Shown here piece by piece: positions 47,101-58,155 of a stretch of DNA of 64,000 nt. How positions within the stretch are numbered: position 1 is the first letter of the stretch; every line of letters starts with the position of its first letter. Below the pieces are notes generated by a model. It was not told where the DNA came from. It worked only from the letters and a program-made list of their open reading frames with translations, and searched no databases. This DNA is from Lineus longissimus (Eukaryota; Nemertea; Pilidiophora; Heteronemertea; Lineidae). Both the position numbers and the translations under genes were made by a program. The DNA is taken from NCBI RefSeq assembly GCF_910592395.1, contig NC_088310.1, forward strand, positions 20,095,501 to 20,159,500. The letters are read 5' to 3'.

Positions 47101-50085
47101 ACACTGAATCCACACTGAAACACCACTGATTTTGACTGCCATTTCCAAAACATCTTGGAGGGAGCAGTCATTTTCAGTGTTAATATGAATAATTTATTTA
47201 ATGGCATGCAGGCACGAACTGTTACTTTTGCTGTCCTATTTTACTTTTTAGACGGTGTGTTTGCGTCCAATATGGCAGTGATGACATCATCTGCACAAAT
47301 AGAGGACATCGCCATTGTATGATGACGTGACACAGTAAAAAGATGACAAATTCACATCCTTGACCTACGTCATTGCAAACTTTGTCATAATGACAGTGGT
47401 CAGATGGGTTACTAGACAATTGAAATGACACATGGCACATAGCTACTGTCAGTGATGTCAGGGATTAAAGCTAGATCAAATTGACGTCCAAATAAAGTAA
47501 CTGCACACGGCCTGTAGAATAATGATCTACTGATTGATGTGTATTGAGCTCCCATGCAGATAATTTGCAGTGTATGCATACATTACAATTAACACCTATA
47601 GGGCCTACAGTAGATGCATGAAGATACATGTAGATATCTTGCAGTGTTGCATGCATTACAACACCTATAGGGCCTACAGCCTTCTTGATTTGCTGAAAAT
47701 ACAACTTCAGTGTCTGTCCAGATTACCCTTTTTGCATTCATTTGGCTCCTTATGTGTTCCAATTCAAACTGACTAAAACTCCCCTCTTCTCATATTGAAA
47801 TTCGGGTAAATATCGAGAAATATGAAGAGCTACCATGATTTCTTGAATGTTTGACTATCAAATTCAAACTTAATACTAGCTTCCTGTCTCAGGTTGCATT
47901 ATGGGTGATATTTAACACTGAATTTGACTGCAATTACCACTGCTTTACACTGCCATCAAGTCTTAATCTCACCAGTCATAAAGCAGTGGTTTTCAGTCAT
48001 GTTGAAAATGCCACGGGTTTCGATCAGAGTTGGAGAAGTGGAAATCAGTGGTCTTTCAGTCATAGGCAGTGTTTTTGAAATACGTCGTTCATAATGATAT
48101 GCAAGTGGCAGTGCTTTGCAGTGGTCTTTCAGTCAAAATCAGTGGTTTTAAAACATTAAGAAAAAATGATATGCCTAAGACAGTCATATGCAGTGGGGGT
48201 TTCAGTCAAAAGCAGTGTGATGCAGTCATTTTCAGTGCACTGCCTTTCGGTGAGGGTAGACTCATTCGGATTTGATAATATTTCTAACTAACTAAAAACT
48301 CATCACAAAGATGTGTTGGGTAGGTTTAATATTAGATAGATAGCATTTATTTTCGAGTGAAACATATTCACACCTGTCCATCATAACAGTCCTCATGAGA
48401 AATGAAATCCCCAACATCCTCCAAATTAAAAACTAATGCTCCGCATTGACACGAATGGTAGGGTTAGACTAAGAAATTGACAACACATGAAACATTTCCA
48501 TCCCACCTGCTCTGTCAGATAGCAAACTACTACACACCAAACCTGAAGCTCCTTTGATGTAGAAAGTGTGTGTCAGCTACTGTCATGACATTTTGTATTT
48601 TGTTTTTCTAGTTGCCGCTGCTATTCCGCATCTAGCTATAGTACACAGTATTAATTTCATGTAAATTTACTGGTAGTCGCTTTCTCTGGGCTTGTTTTGA
48701 TTTAAAACTAGTAAAAGCTTTGGTAGAGGCCATATCAGAAATGAAACAAGTCCATTTCATGCGCTATACTACTCTTTTTAGCATGACATGATTTTGAATT
48801 GGCATGCTTTAGCCTCTTTCCTTCTGTTTGTTACATTTGTTGCATTCCCTGTACTGCAGTTTTGAAAAATTTTCACTTTGGGCATGAGGAAATCTGAGCA
48901 TGCATCTGTAGCAGGTCAACATAAACACACATTTCATGTCAACACTGAGGGGATTAAACCTACTAACACGTGGCAAATTAGTTCGACCTTGTTGCATTCT
49001 CCCAGATTTCTCTCTGAGAGGTTCTTTTTCCTAGAATCTCTTTCTGAGAGCATCTTTATTCTATTCTAGAGTTCCTCTGAGAGCATCTTTATTCAAACTA
49101 GAGTTCCTTAAAAAGAATCTTTAATCTAGAGTTTCTCGCAGAGCATCTTTATTCTAGAGTTCCTGAGAGCATCTTTTCTCTAGAGTTACTCTGAGAGCAT
49201 CCTTCATATCCTTCTAGATCCACTGTGTCCCACTCTCTCTCAATGTCCAGGCTTGATGTCTATAAAATAACATATGACACAAGTTCTGAGACAACCTCCG
49301 ATTCGTAAGTATAGGAGCGATGGTGTGGATTTGACTTTTTAAGCTTGTTTCATTTGGTTAGTGATCATGTTTTGTCTTTGGAAATGATTCTTTTCCACTC
49401 TGAGATTGTGAAGTTATGATTGGATCAACGGTAGAAGAGATGTGTTTTGTGTGTTTGATTTAACTTTCTTTGTGAAAGGGATTTGTTACTGGTGCAAGGA
49501 AGGGACAAGAAGGTCATGTTTTGAAGTTGTACCATGCAGTGCTAGAAATTTAGCACATGATAAAATTCACATAAGAATACCAAATCATTTTAAGATCAAA
49601 TTGAGAGATGCTGGGCGGAATTTTGCCTAATCTTGAATCTAGACATCATCTTAAGTTTGACACCAAGTGTACTTTCTAAGTGCAGGTGCAAGTTTCAAAC
49701 CAATTAGTTTTGATGTTTTTCAGGTCATTTTATGATTCAGCTCAACAACTGCATATAATTTTTCAACTATTTTTTCCTTCTGTTCTTCAGGGGAAGTCGT
49801 GTGATTGAGTTATCTGACTCGAGCCAGAAGGACTATTGCAACGAAAGTTTAAACGCGAGTCATTTATTCCCAGGAGAAAATGACCACGGTCGACGAAAAT
49901 CGTCGCTTGGAAATTTATCGCAACAGACACTTTCAAATGAACTTCCGCAACGACGTCTGTCGAATGATGCCAGTCACACTCAGCGGATACGGGGCAATGA
50001 TCTTCATCAACGGAGAATGTCTAGTCCTCTTGCCGTGCATTCCTACGAAATAGACGAGAATGGGGACCCTTGTAGTGCCGTGTAA
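32167..50085 (+). CDS. ARHGEF33: coiled-coil RhoGEF (DH domain, no PH), ARHGEF33-like
   Basis: Seventeen coding exons: 32167-32218, 32440-32498, 36695-36859, 37246-37391, 39513-39739, 40561-40734, 41025-41126, 41448-41577, 41666-41801, 41998-42105, 42239-42334, 42676-42821, 43208-43357, 44487-45593, 46585-46626, 49251-49304, 49791-50085. Phases all match; 1062 residues. An acidic N-terminus (MSDEEEIDGS) precedes a coiled coil at about 38-140 (LQELVIEMKDAFTLAMGELS; QQQVETLQSEREVLLEEVAK). DH domain about 312-500: RELVETEKKFCSNLW (helix 1), LTPIQRPPRYVLLLKQMLKH (the exchange-active helix). No PH domain follows. The tail is Ser-rich with basic patches (DRKKKKKLK, SRRKESKKKRKERQR, KQIFTRKR) and ends CSAV, a possible class I PDZ ligand. 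DH domains load GTP onto Rho GTPases. The ARHGEF33 name rests on architecture and remembered similarity. Confidence 0.85.
32499..36520. other. RhoGEF intron, no further exon seen
   Basis: A 4.2-kb intron. The open frame at 35574-35759 runs into a GTAAGT but has no matching acceptor or phase partner, so I left it out. No obvious transposon ends. Confidence 0.35.
36521..36664 (+). pseudogene. two extra copies of the start of RhoGEF exon 3
   Basis: Directly before the true exon (from 36695) its first about 50 bp, with acceptor, occur twice more: 36521-36568 after TCATTTTTAG and 36595-36664 after CTCTTTTAG. Copy 1 is open and reads LELVNQVKDAFALAMG, close to the real LQELVIEMKDAFTLAMG. Copy 2 carries a 4-bp insertion that shifts the frame. 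The pyrimidine tract CTACCCTCTTTCTCTTTTAG before copy 2 is identical to the one before the real exon. I read this as local tandem duplication of an acceptor-exon junction. The extra copies are probably unused. Confidence 0.7.
37392..39512. other. RhoGEF intron
   Basis: No coding exon needed by phase, and no repeat recognised. A 13-nt acceptor/donor pair near 39357-39369 could form a microexon but would shift the frame. Confidence 0.4.
43872..44138. repeat. direct duplication in a RhoGEF intron
   Basis: Two diverged copies, starting TCTCGACCC at 43872 and 44034, share CTTCAAATGAAAAAC and TTCTGCTGCTAT and end in CCTCTRCC. Copy 1 is longer by an internal CT-rich insertion. Non-coding. Confidence 0.55.
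46756..48256. mobile_element. non-autonomous DNA transposon with TIRs and TA target site
   Basis: The ends are inverted copies: CCCTCACCGAAAAGCAGTG at the left, and at the right the complement reads CCCTCACCGAAAGGCAGTG (18 of 19 identical). A TA dinucleotide flanks each end (46754-46755 and 48257-48258), as for Tc1/mariner-type insertions. The element is 1501 bp with no transposase frame. Both arms are filled with short motifs, CAGTG, CAGTCA and AATCAGTGG, many times over (for example 46920-46985 and 48100-48235). The centre holds a roughly 65-bp direct repeat containing ACACCTATAGGGCCTACAG (47592-47611 and 47659-47678). It lies in the RhoGEF intron between the 42-nt and 54-nt exons. Confidence 0.75.
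49005..49209. repeat. about 28-bp minisatellite before a RhoGEF exon
   Basis: About seven imperfect copies of TCTAGAGTTCCTCTGAGAGC plus ATCTTTAT end about 40 bp before the acceptor of the 54-nt exon (from 49251). Copy length varies between about 25 and 31 bp. The T/C-rich strand lies in the sense direction, so the array contributes to the pyrimidine-rich environment of that acceptor. Confidence 0.7.
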
Positions 50086-51200
50086 AAACACGTGAACTTT
50101 ACAGCCATTTTGGGCTTTTGCCGTGCAGTGCCCCTTTCTCATAAAACAGACTTTACATTTGTTGTCGTTTTGTCGTTTAATGTCAGGCAAGCACTTAGGC
50201 ATAGTTACAGAGTTCCTATTCACAGGGCAGGGTTCTTGGCGCGAAAGCATTCTGGCAACAGTTTACCTTTGCACACTCATTACAGTGGTATCAATACTGA
50301 GCCTGTGAATTTTCCCTTTGAAGTCATTTTACATCTCAGTATTTTCCCTGAGAAAATTTTATTCGTTGGGTAACACATGGAGAACATTTTAAATTCACAA
50401 ATTTTCCAGTTCTCATTAACATGTTGCCTAAATATCATGGTTGGCTAGTAACTGGTCTCTTTTTATACAGTTACATATCTTAAATGAGATCTTGCCAAAA
50501 GCTTGCACAGCTGAATTTTTTTACAATTTCAAAGGTTGTACTCTTACATATCTACTGGGTAATGTAATATACTTAGCTGAAGGCTATGAACATCACTGCT
50601 GCAGTTTACCAACAACGAAGTCATCTTTATCATGAGATTTTGTCGTAATTGCTCCGTTATATTCTGGATTTGAGTTGAACGAGTGTTGAATTGCACTATA
50701 AATTGTATAAAAAATCAGCTCTTTCCAATACCAGACTCTTTCCTGTTTCATTGAATTTCATTAACTTGATATCAATCATATCGCATGTTCGAAATTATTT
50801 TAATTTTTTACTCATTTGATGCAGAGATTATGTCTGGAGCCATTTATTTCATATATTCTGCTGATTAAGACCTGTCATGATGCTTTAATGTTTGTTCAAT
50901 TTCAATGTAAATACTGTACATAGCTGCAACATTGCACAAAGTGTATAATGCATATCTAAATCACCTTTTTCAATGTTTCATTTTATGTGTTGGCCTCATT
51001 TGGACCAGAGAGGTTTTGATGAGACAACCATTAACTGCAAATTAAAAATGAGTAAACTCACCAAATTTTAGCTCTGTGAAAATTTCTGAGTTCACAGTAT
51101 TGAATATTCATGTCTTCTCCAACTTGAGATTCACCTTTAGTGTTTTAGCAATATAATATCAGTTATCAATGCTCATGCCAATTGTGAGGCAGAACCTTCA

Positions 51201-51206
51201 AATAAA
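51201..51206 (+). terminator. polyadenylation signal AATAAA, RhoGEF gene
   Basis: AATAAA lies 1.1 kb after the RhoGEF stop; a second AATAAA is at 51635-51640. Either could end the transcript before the minisatellite begins at about 51780. Confidence 0.4.
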
Positions 51207-51779
51207 ACTGGAATCTCTGGTTTCCTCCTACTTTACATCACAAATTTCCCAATATTGTTTATATTCCAAGTTGATGATCAGCTCATAACTCAATATTTTT
51301 TACCTTGGCCTCATCTCCCCAGGGACCTTGGCTCTCATTAGTCTGTCTAGGGAAGCCACATGCTTGACACACCCTGTATGTTTTTAAGCTTGAAATTACA
51401 CGTTTTAAATATGAGGTTGTGTGCTATTTCATCTTGACATTTGATAGGTTGAGAACTGACCAAGTTATCTGGATATTTGTTGCCAAAATCATGAATACTG
51501 TTATCTGCCTTCACTTAAAATGGTATCGCCGACAGTGTATTAAAAGAGTTCTATTGCAGACTTCTGTTTATGATGCATTTAATGAACATATTACCGGTAC
51601 ATATACGTTTTTGTAAATTGTACAGTTTCTTTAGAATAAATGCAATGAATGAAATAATTGTATTCCTCTATGTACCATGTGTTATCACATCGTTTGGAAA
51701 ATCTCTGTCTCATAAATCAGCCTCTCATATCAGGTTTGCAAGCCTGCTCGGTCATCACAAACAAAAAAAATCAATGTAA

Positions 51780-54700
51780 CAGCTTGTGACTTGTCTGAGA
51801 CACCTGTACCAGTTCTTGAGGATTCGTGTCTTAGACAACTGGTCTTGTAGACTGACCTCTCACAACCTCCACATGATGTCACAACCTCCCCGTCATCCCT
51901 TGTCCTGCCTGAACAACTTACTGGTCTTTAGAACCAAGGCATTACCTCATGAGACATGTAACAACCTCCCATGACAACTCTTGTCCTGCCCAAACGACCT
52001 CCTTGCCTTGAGAACCAAGAAGTTGCCACATGCGACATGTCCCAACCTCCCCTAACAACTTTTGTCCTGCCTGAAACGGCCTACTGGTCTTATGAACCCA
52101 GAAAATCCATAATTACCTCATGTCCGAGACATGTCACAACCTTCTATCCACTCGTCTCCTTGTGGCACTGAGAACTTGTGTCTGACAACTTACTGGTCTT
52201 GCAGACTGAGAAACGACCACAATCAGCCTAGTGAGACAAGTCACAACCTCCAACAATCTGTTTGTCCAAATTAGTCATACTATTTGGGTGGTACTTGATA
52301 CAAGACCACTTTCAGCTGGTGTAGCAGGGGAATAGACTCCTGCTACACCAGCACACCGTGGTCCTCTGTTGATCACAACCTGGTGAAGCTAGAGGTATGG
52401 TCCCCAGTCATTCACAACTTGGTCCTCTCTCTATCACGACATGTAGCTGGTAAAGCTGAGGTAGATTACACTGTAAGCCATTGGTCTTTGACAGCCTAGC
52501 TGGTGTAGCAGGAGTCCCATACCACCAGTTCTGAGGATTGGGCTTATACCTGCTGCTTCACCTATCTAAGGTTGTGAAAGACCGCTGATTTTTCCTCTTG
52601 CTACGCCAGCCACAAGTTGTTGAAGACAGGGGACCAAGTTGTTAAAGAAATGGGGCTATTCCTCCAGCTACACAAGTCACAACATCAGAAAGACATTGGA
52701 CTGCTCCTTCTGGGAGACAAGCCAGAAAGGCAGGAGAGCACCAAGCCGAATGTTGTAAAGGACAGAGGGCTCTCCTGCTACCCAAGTTGCGAAAGACAGA
52801 AGACTATTCCCCCTGCAGCACCAAGCCGAAAGTTGTGAAAGACAGAGAACTCTCCTGCTGCACCAGCCACCCGTTTGAAAAGACCTGTGACTGTACCTCC
52901 TTCTGCATCAACTAAGGGTTGTGAGAGGGGACCTAGAAACGAAAGACGGGAGACCTTTCCTCTTGCAGCACCCCGCAGGTTGTGAAAGACTGAGGGCTCT
53001 CCTGCTACACTAGCAGCCAGTTGAAAAGTACCAAAAGCTATACCGCCCGCCTCACCACCTACAGGTTATGTTGAGCCCGAGGGCCAAGTTGTGAAAGACA
53101 TTGGACATTTCCTCCTGTTATACAAGTCAAAAGCTACAAAAGACGGGGGACTATTCTTTCCGTTACACCATCCGTATGTTGTGAACAATATGGGACTTTA
53201 CCTCCTGCTTCACTAGCAACAAGTTGTGAAAGTCAGAGGACGTATCTTCCTACACCAGCCACCGATGGTGAAAGACTGGGGACTATACCACCAGGTTCAC
53301 CAGCTAGGTTGGTTATAGGGCACCAAGACGTGAAGACAGAGGACCCTTTCTCCTGCTGCACCAGTCATAGGTTGTGAAAGGCAGAGGACTATTCCTCCTG
53401 CTACACAAGCCGCAGGAGGTTGTGAAAGACGGGTGTCCTTCTGCTATACCAGCCACCGGTTGTAAGGGCCGGGAGTTCTACCTCCTGCATCGCCAGCTAT
53501 ATGTTGGTGACGGGGGACCAAGTTGTGAAGACTGGGGGACCCTGCTTTCTCCTGTTACACAAGCCAGAGGTGGTGAAAGGCAGGAAACCATACTGCCTGC
53601 TTCACCAGTCACAGGTGGATGATAGGGGGTCAGGGGCCAGCCGAGAGTGGTGAACGACAGAGGACTGTCCTGCTACAGTAGGACGAGGGACAATACCTTC
53701 TGCTTGACCAGCGGCAAGTTGTACGAGGGAGACCTTGTCGTGAAAGAACAGCCTGCTTCACCAAACACGGGTGGTGAGAGGCAGGAGACAAACTTGTGAA
53801 TAACAGGAGACTGTTACTCCTGTTACACCAGCCGCGAGATTTGTGAGATAGGAGACCCGGTCTTTCACGACCTGAAGCTTGTGTAGCTGGAGGAACAGTC
53901 CCATGTCTTCGCAACTTCGTCCCCGGTCACCAACATATAGCTAGTGAAGCAGGTGCTGTAGTCCCCGGTCTTTCACAAGCAGCTGTCAGTGTAGCAGGGG
54001 CGAAGCTGTCTTTCATACACTGCGTTTGGTGTAACAGGAGGGATAGTCCTAAGTCTAATTCGCTCTGCGTGGTGGTTTTAGCAGGATGAATGGTCTTATC
54101 TTTCTTTCACATCACATCCCTGGTGAAGCAGGGTGTATAGTTTCTGGTCTTTCACAACTATGTCTCCTCTCTATCACAACCACTAGCTGGGTGAACTAGG
54201 TGAACTCCTCCGTGTTTTCAAAGCAGTGGTTCTTCCACTACTAGTTAATGTGACAGGAGGTATTGTCCCCATCTCTAACATGGCGCAGCGGAGGCATTTT
54301 GTAGTACCTGATACAAGACAACTGATTGGGTTGTACTGATTCTTTAGCCTCTGACAACTCTTGTCCTGCCCAAACAGCCTACTTGTCTTGTTAACCCAAC
54401 ACATAGCCACGACTGCCCCATGTGATATGTCACAATCTTACACTTGTCTCTGACGACTAACTAGCATTGCAGACTAAGTATCGACCACAGTCGGCCCAGT
54501 GAGGCCGGTCACAACCCCTGACCATCGGTTTGTCTCTGATAAAGAGTGATAATGCTTCATGGGTGGTACTTAATACGAGACGCTGCCTTTCACAGACGAT
54601 GTGGCTGGGGGGATTAGTTCCCTCTGGATCTCATCTTGGTTCCCTGCCTTGGTCTTTCACCGCATGGTCCCCTATGTCATGAAGTATGTGGTGTAGTCCC

Positions 54701-57700
54701 TGGGCTTTACAAACCGGCGGCTAGTGTAGTGGGAGTGTCCTCCGGCTTTCTAAATTTGCTGGGAGCTGCAAGAGGAATGAATAGTCTCCTGTCTCTCGCA
54801 ACTACATGTATGTCCCCTCCCTCACAACCTGTAGCTGGTGTAGCAGGAGGGATTGTCCCTCGTCTTTTCCAACCGGCCTGTCTTTCACAGTTCCTTGCTT
54901 GATGCTGCAGAAGTATCGTCTCCTGTCTTTCGCAAATTCTGGTAGCTCTTGACTTGTGTATCAGGAGGAATAGTCCAATGTCTTTCACAGCTTGTGGCTG
55001 GTGTAACAAGAAGAAAAATCTCCGGTCTTTCACAACACGGGGCTGGTGGAGCACCAGGTATAAACCCCGGCCTTCACAACTGGTAGTATGGGCTTACATT
55101 CCTCCGGCTTCACCAGCCAAAAGTGACGAAAGACCGAGTCCCTGCCTCAGGTATCACAGCAGGTGTAACAGGAGAAATAGTCCCCTGCCTCAGGTATCAC
55201 AGCAGGTGTAACAGGAGAAATAGTCCCCTGTCTTTCAAAAAGGTACCCTCTCTCACAAGCTGTACCACCGTCCCCTGTCTTTCACAACAGTCCCCTGTGT
55301 TTCGTAACTGGGCTGGGATAGCAGGTCTGGAAAAATATTGTCCTCGATCTTTCACAACCTGTGGCTTGTTTAGAAAGAGCCTGTCATCAACGTGGAGCTG
55401 GTGAAGCAGGAGGTATAGTCCCCAGTCGCTCACAACCAGTGGCTAGTGTAGCAGGAGCATTCCCTGTCTTTCACATCAGCGGCGATATAGAGGAAGGAAT
55501 AGTCCCCTCTCTTTTACAATTTGTGGCTATTGTCACAAGAGGAATACTCCCCTGTCTTTCGCAACTAATGGCTAGTGTAGCTGTCTTCTACCATATTTCC
55601 GCCTCTTTCACAACCTGTAGCTGGTTAATCAGTTGTACCTTGTCTCTTATTACCAGTGACTGGTGTAGAAGGACGAATAATCCCCTTTTTACAACTTGTG
55701 GCTGCTGTAGGAAGAGGAATAGAAGTGGTGTAGCAGTAGGAATAGTCCCCTGTCTATTACAAGATGCGGCTCATGTAGCCTGAGGAGTCCTTGTCTCTCA
55801 CAACTTGTGGCTGGTGTAGCAGTAGGAATAGTCCCCTGTCTATTACAAGATGTGGCGCATATTGACTGAGGAGTCCTTGTCTTTCATAGCTTGTGGCTGG
55901 TGTAGCAATAGGAATAGTCCCCTGTCTATTACAAGATGTGGCGCATGTTGCCTGAGGAGTCCTCGTCTTTCACAACTTATGGCTGGTGTAGTAGTAAGAA
56001 TAGTCCCCTCTCTTTCACAACTTGTGGCTATTGTCGCAAGAGGAATAGGCCCCTGTCTTTCGCAACTTATGGCTGGTGTAGCTGTCTTTTACCATATTTC
56101 CCCCTCTTTCACAACCTGTAGCTAGTTAATCAGTTGTCCCCAGTCTCTTATCACCAGTGACAGGTGTAGAAGGACGAATAGTCCCCTTTTTAAAACTTGT
56201 GGCTGCTGTAGGAAGACGAATAGACCTGGTGTAGCAGTAGGAATAATCCCCAGTCTATTACAAGATGTGGCGCATGTTGCCTGAGGAGTCCTTGTCTTTC
56301 ACAGCTTGTGGCTGGTGTGGCAGTAGGAATGGTCCCCTGTCTTTCGCAACTATGGCTGGTGTAACTATCTTCTACCATATTTCCGCCTCTTTCACAACCT
56401 GTAGCTGGTTAATCAGTTGTCCCCAGTCTCTTATCACCAGTGACTGGTGTAGAAGGACGAATAGTCCCCTTTTTACAACTTGTGGCTGCTGTAGGAAGAG
56501 GAACAGACCTGGTGTAGCAGTAGGAATAGTCCCCAGTCTAGTACAAGATATGGCGATGTAGCCTGAGAAGTCCTCGTCTTTCACAGCTTGTGGCTGGTGT
56601 AGCAGTAGGAATAGTCCCCTGTCTTTCGCAACTATGGCTGGTGTAACTATCTTCTACCACATTTCCCCCTCTTTCACAACCTGCAGCTGGTTAATCAGTT
56701 GTCCCCAGTCTCTTATCACCAGTGACTGGTGTAGAAGGAGGAATAGTCCCCTCACTTTCACAACTTGTGACGCATGTTGACTGAGGAGTCCTTGTCTTTC
56801 ACAGCTTGTGGCTGGTGTAGCAGTAGGAATAGTCCCCTCTCTTTCACAACTTGTGGCGCATTTGCCTGAGGAGACATTGGGTGATATGAATAAAGACTAG
56901 TAAATGATTTTACTTCAGTTTTGTACAGAAAGGCCTAGTGTAAATGTACATGGGGTTTTCAGTAAAAGCAATTGCTAGTCTTTATTCATATCACCCCTTG
57001 TCTTTCACATCTTGTGGCTGGTGTAGCAGTAGGAATAGTCCCCAGTCTATTGCAAGATATGGCGCATGTAGCCTGAGAAGTCCTTGTCGTTCACAGCTTG
57101 TGGCTGGTGTAGCAGTAGGAATAGTCCCGTCTTTCGCAACTTATGGCTGGTGTAACTGTCTTTTACCACATATTTCCCCCTCTTTCGCAACCTGCAGCTG
57201 GTTAATCAGTTGTCCCCAGTCTCTTATCACCAGTGACTGGTGTAGAAGGAGGAATAGTACTCTTTTTACAACTTGTGGCTGGTGAAGAGGAATGGACCTG
57301 GTGTAGCAGTAGGAATAGTCCCCAGTCTATTACAAGATGTGGCGCATGTTGCCTTAGGAGTCCTTGTCTCTCACAGCTTGTGGCTGGTGTAGCAGTAGGA
57401 ATAGTCCCCTCTCTTTTACAAGATGTGGCGGATAATGACTGAGGAGTCCTTGTCTTTCACAACTTGTGGCTGGTGTAGCAGTAGGAATAGTCCCTGTCTT
57501 TTACAACTTTTTGTTTTTGTAGCAAGAGGATTAGTTCTCGAACCTTCACAGCCTGCAGCGGTTGTAGCAGGTTGTGAAAAACAGGGAGCAGTCCCTCTAG
57601 CTGTGTTTACGACTTGGTGCCCCATCACCAACGTGTAGCTGGAGAAGCAGGAGGTATAGGCCCTAGTGTTTCACAACCTGTGGCTTGTGTAGCAGGAGGA

Positions 57701-57850
57701 TTCCCCATCTTTCACAGCCTGCGGCGTTGTAGGAGGAATATTCCCATGTCTTTTACAAGATGTGGCTTTTATCGCAAAAGGAATAGTACCCCGTCTTGTG
57801 CAACTTTTGGCTGGTGTAGCAAGAGGATTAGTCCCCTGTCGCTCACACTC
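51780..57850. repeat. 6-kb degenerate minisatellite with orientation switches
   Basis: Built from a roughly 45-bp unit with consensus phrases GGCTGGTGTAGCAGGAGGAA, TAGTCCCCTGTCTTTCACAA and CCTGT. From about 52530 to 53860 the units run in the opposite sense (GTTGTGAAAGACAGGGGACT, CTCCTGCTACACCAGCC). The left edge (51780-52260) uses a related longer unit containing TTGTCCTGCC and ACTGGTCTT. That unit reappears at 54355-54400. The right part (55600-57500) is the most regular and has a higher-order period marked by TTAATCAGTTGT at 55625, 56126, 56409, 56691 and 57202. Many overlapping frames are open here only because the unit lacks stops. None is a gene. The array lies between two convergent genes. 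Confidence 0.9.
56879..56996. mobile_element. 118-bp fold-back (MITE-like) element inside the minisatellite
   Basis: GGGTGATATGAATAAAGACT at the left is matched by its exact complement at the right end (22 bp perfect, CTAG included). With a few mismatches the pairing extends to about 36 bp per arm, around a loop of roughly 45 bp. The flanks are minisatellite sequence: GCCTGAGGAG before and CTTGTCTTTCAC after, which are adjacent in intact units. No clear target-site duplication. One arm reads AATAAA on each strand, so the element offers polyadenylation hexamers in both directions. Confidence 0.75.
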
Positions 57851-58155
57851 GCTCTCAAATTTGAATTTGACATTCTGTTTTTTGTGAGAACTCAACAAGA
57901 TGAAATGTACCTTAGTTTTCATGTATTTACAATGCAAATTCACCTCACATTACATGTTACATTTTCCAAAACAAAAGAGGTCATAATGGCCTTATCTTGT
58001 TCTATTATTGAATGTCAGGCAGTCACAGATACATTTTCACATCGAACAACTTGAATAATGTATTTGCATAGGGGAGAAAGTCACTTTAACTGGCAGCTTC
58101 TAGAAAGAGTTTGACATCTATTGGATGCATAACACAATCAATTCGTCTCCTATCC

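Noticed and set aside
52600-57850. Many 60-146 codon open frames in the minisatellite on both strands
   Set aside because: They overlap in several frames, repeat the same short peptide and follow the repeat unit. There are no splice sites, no domain and no conserved frame.
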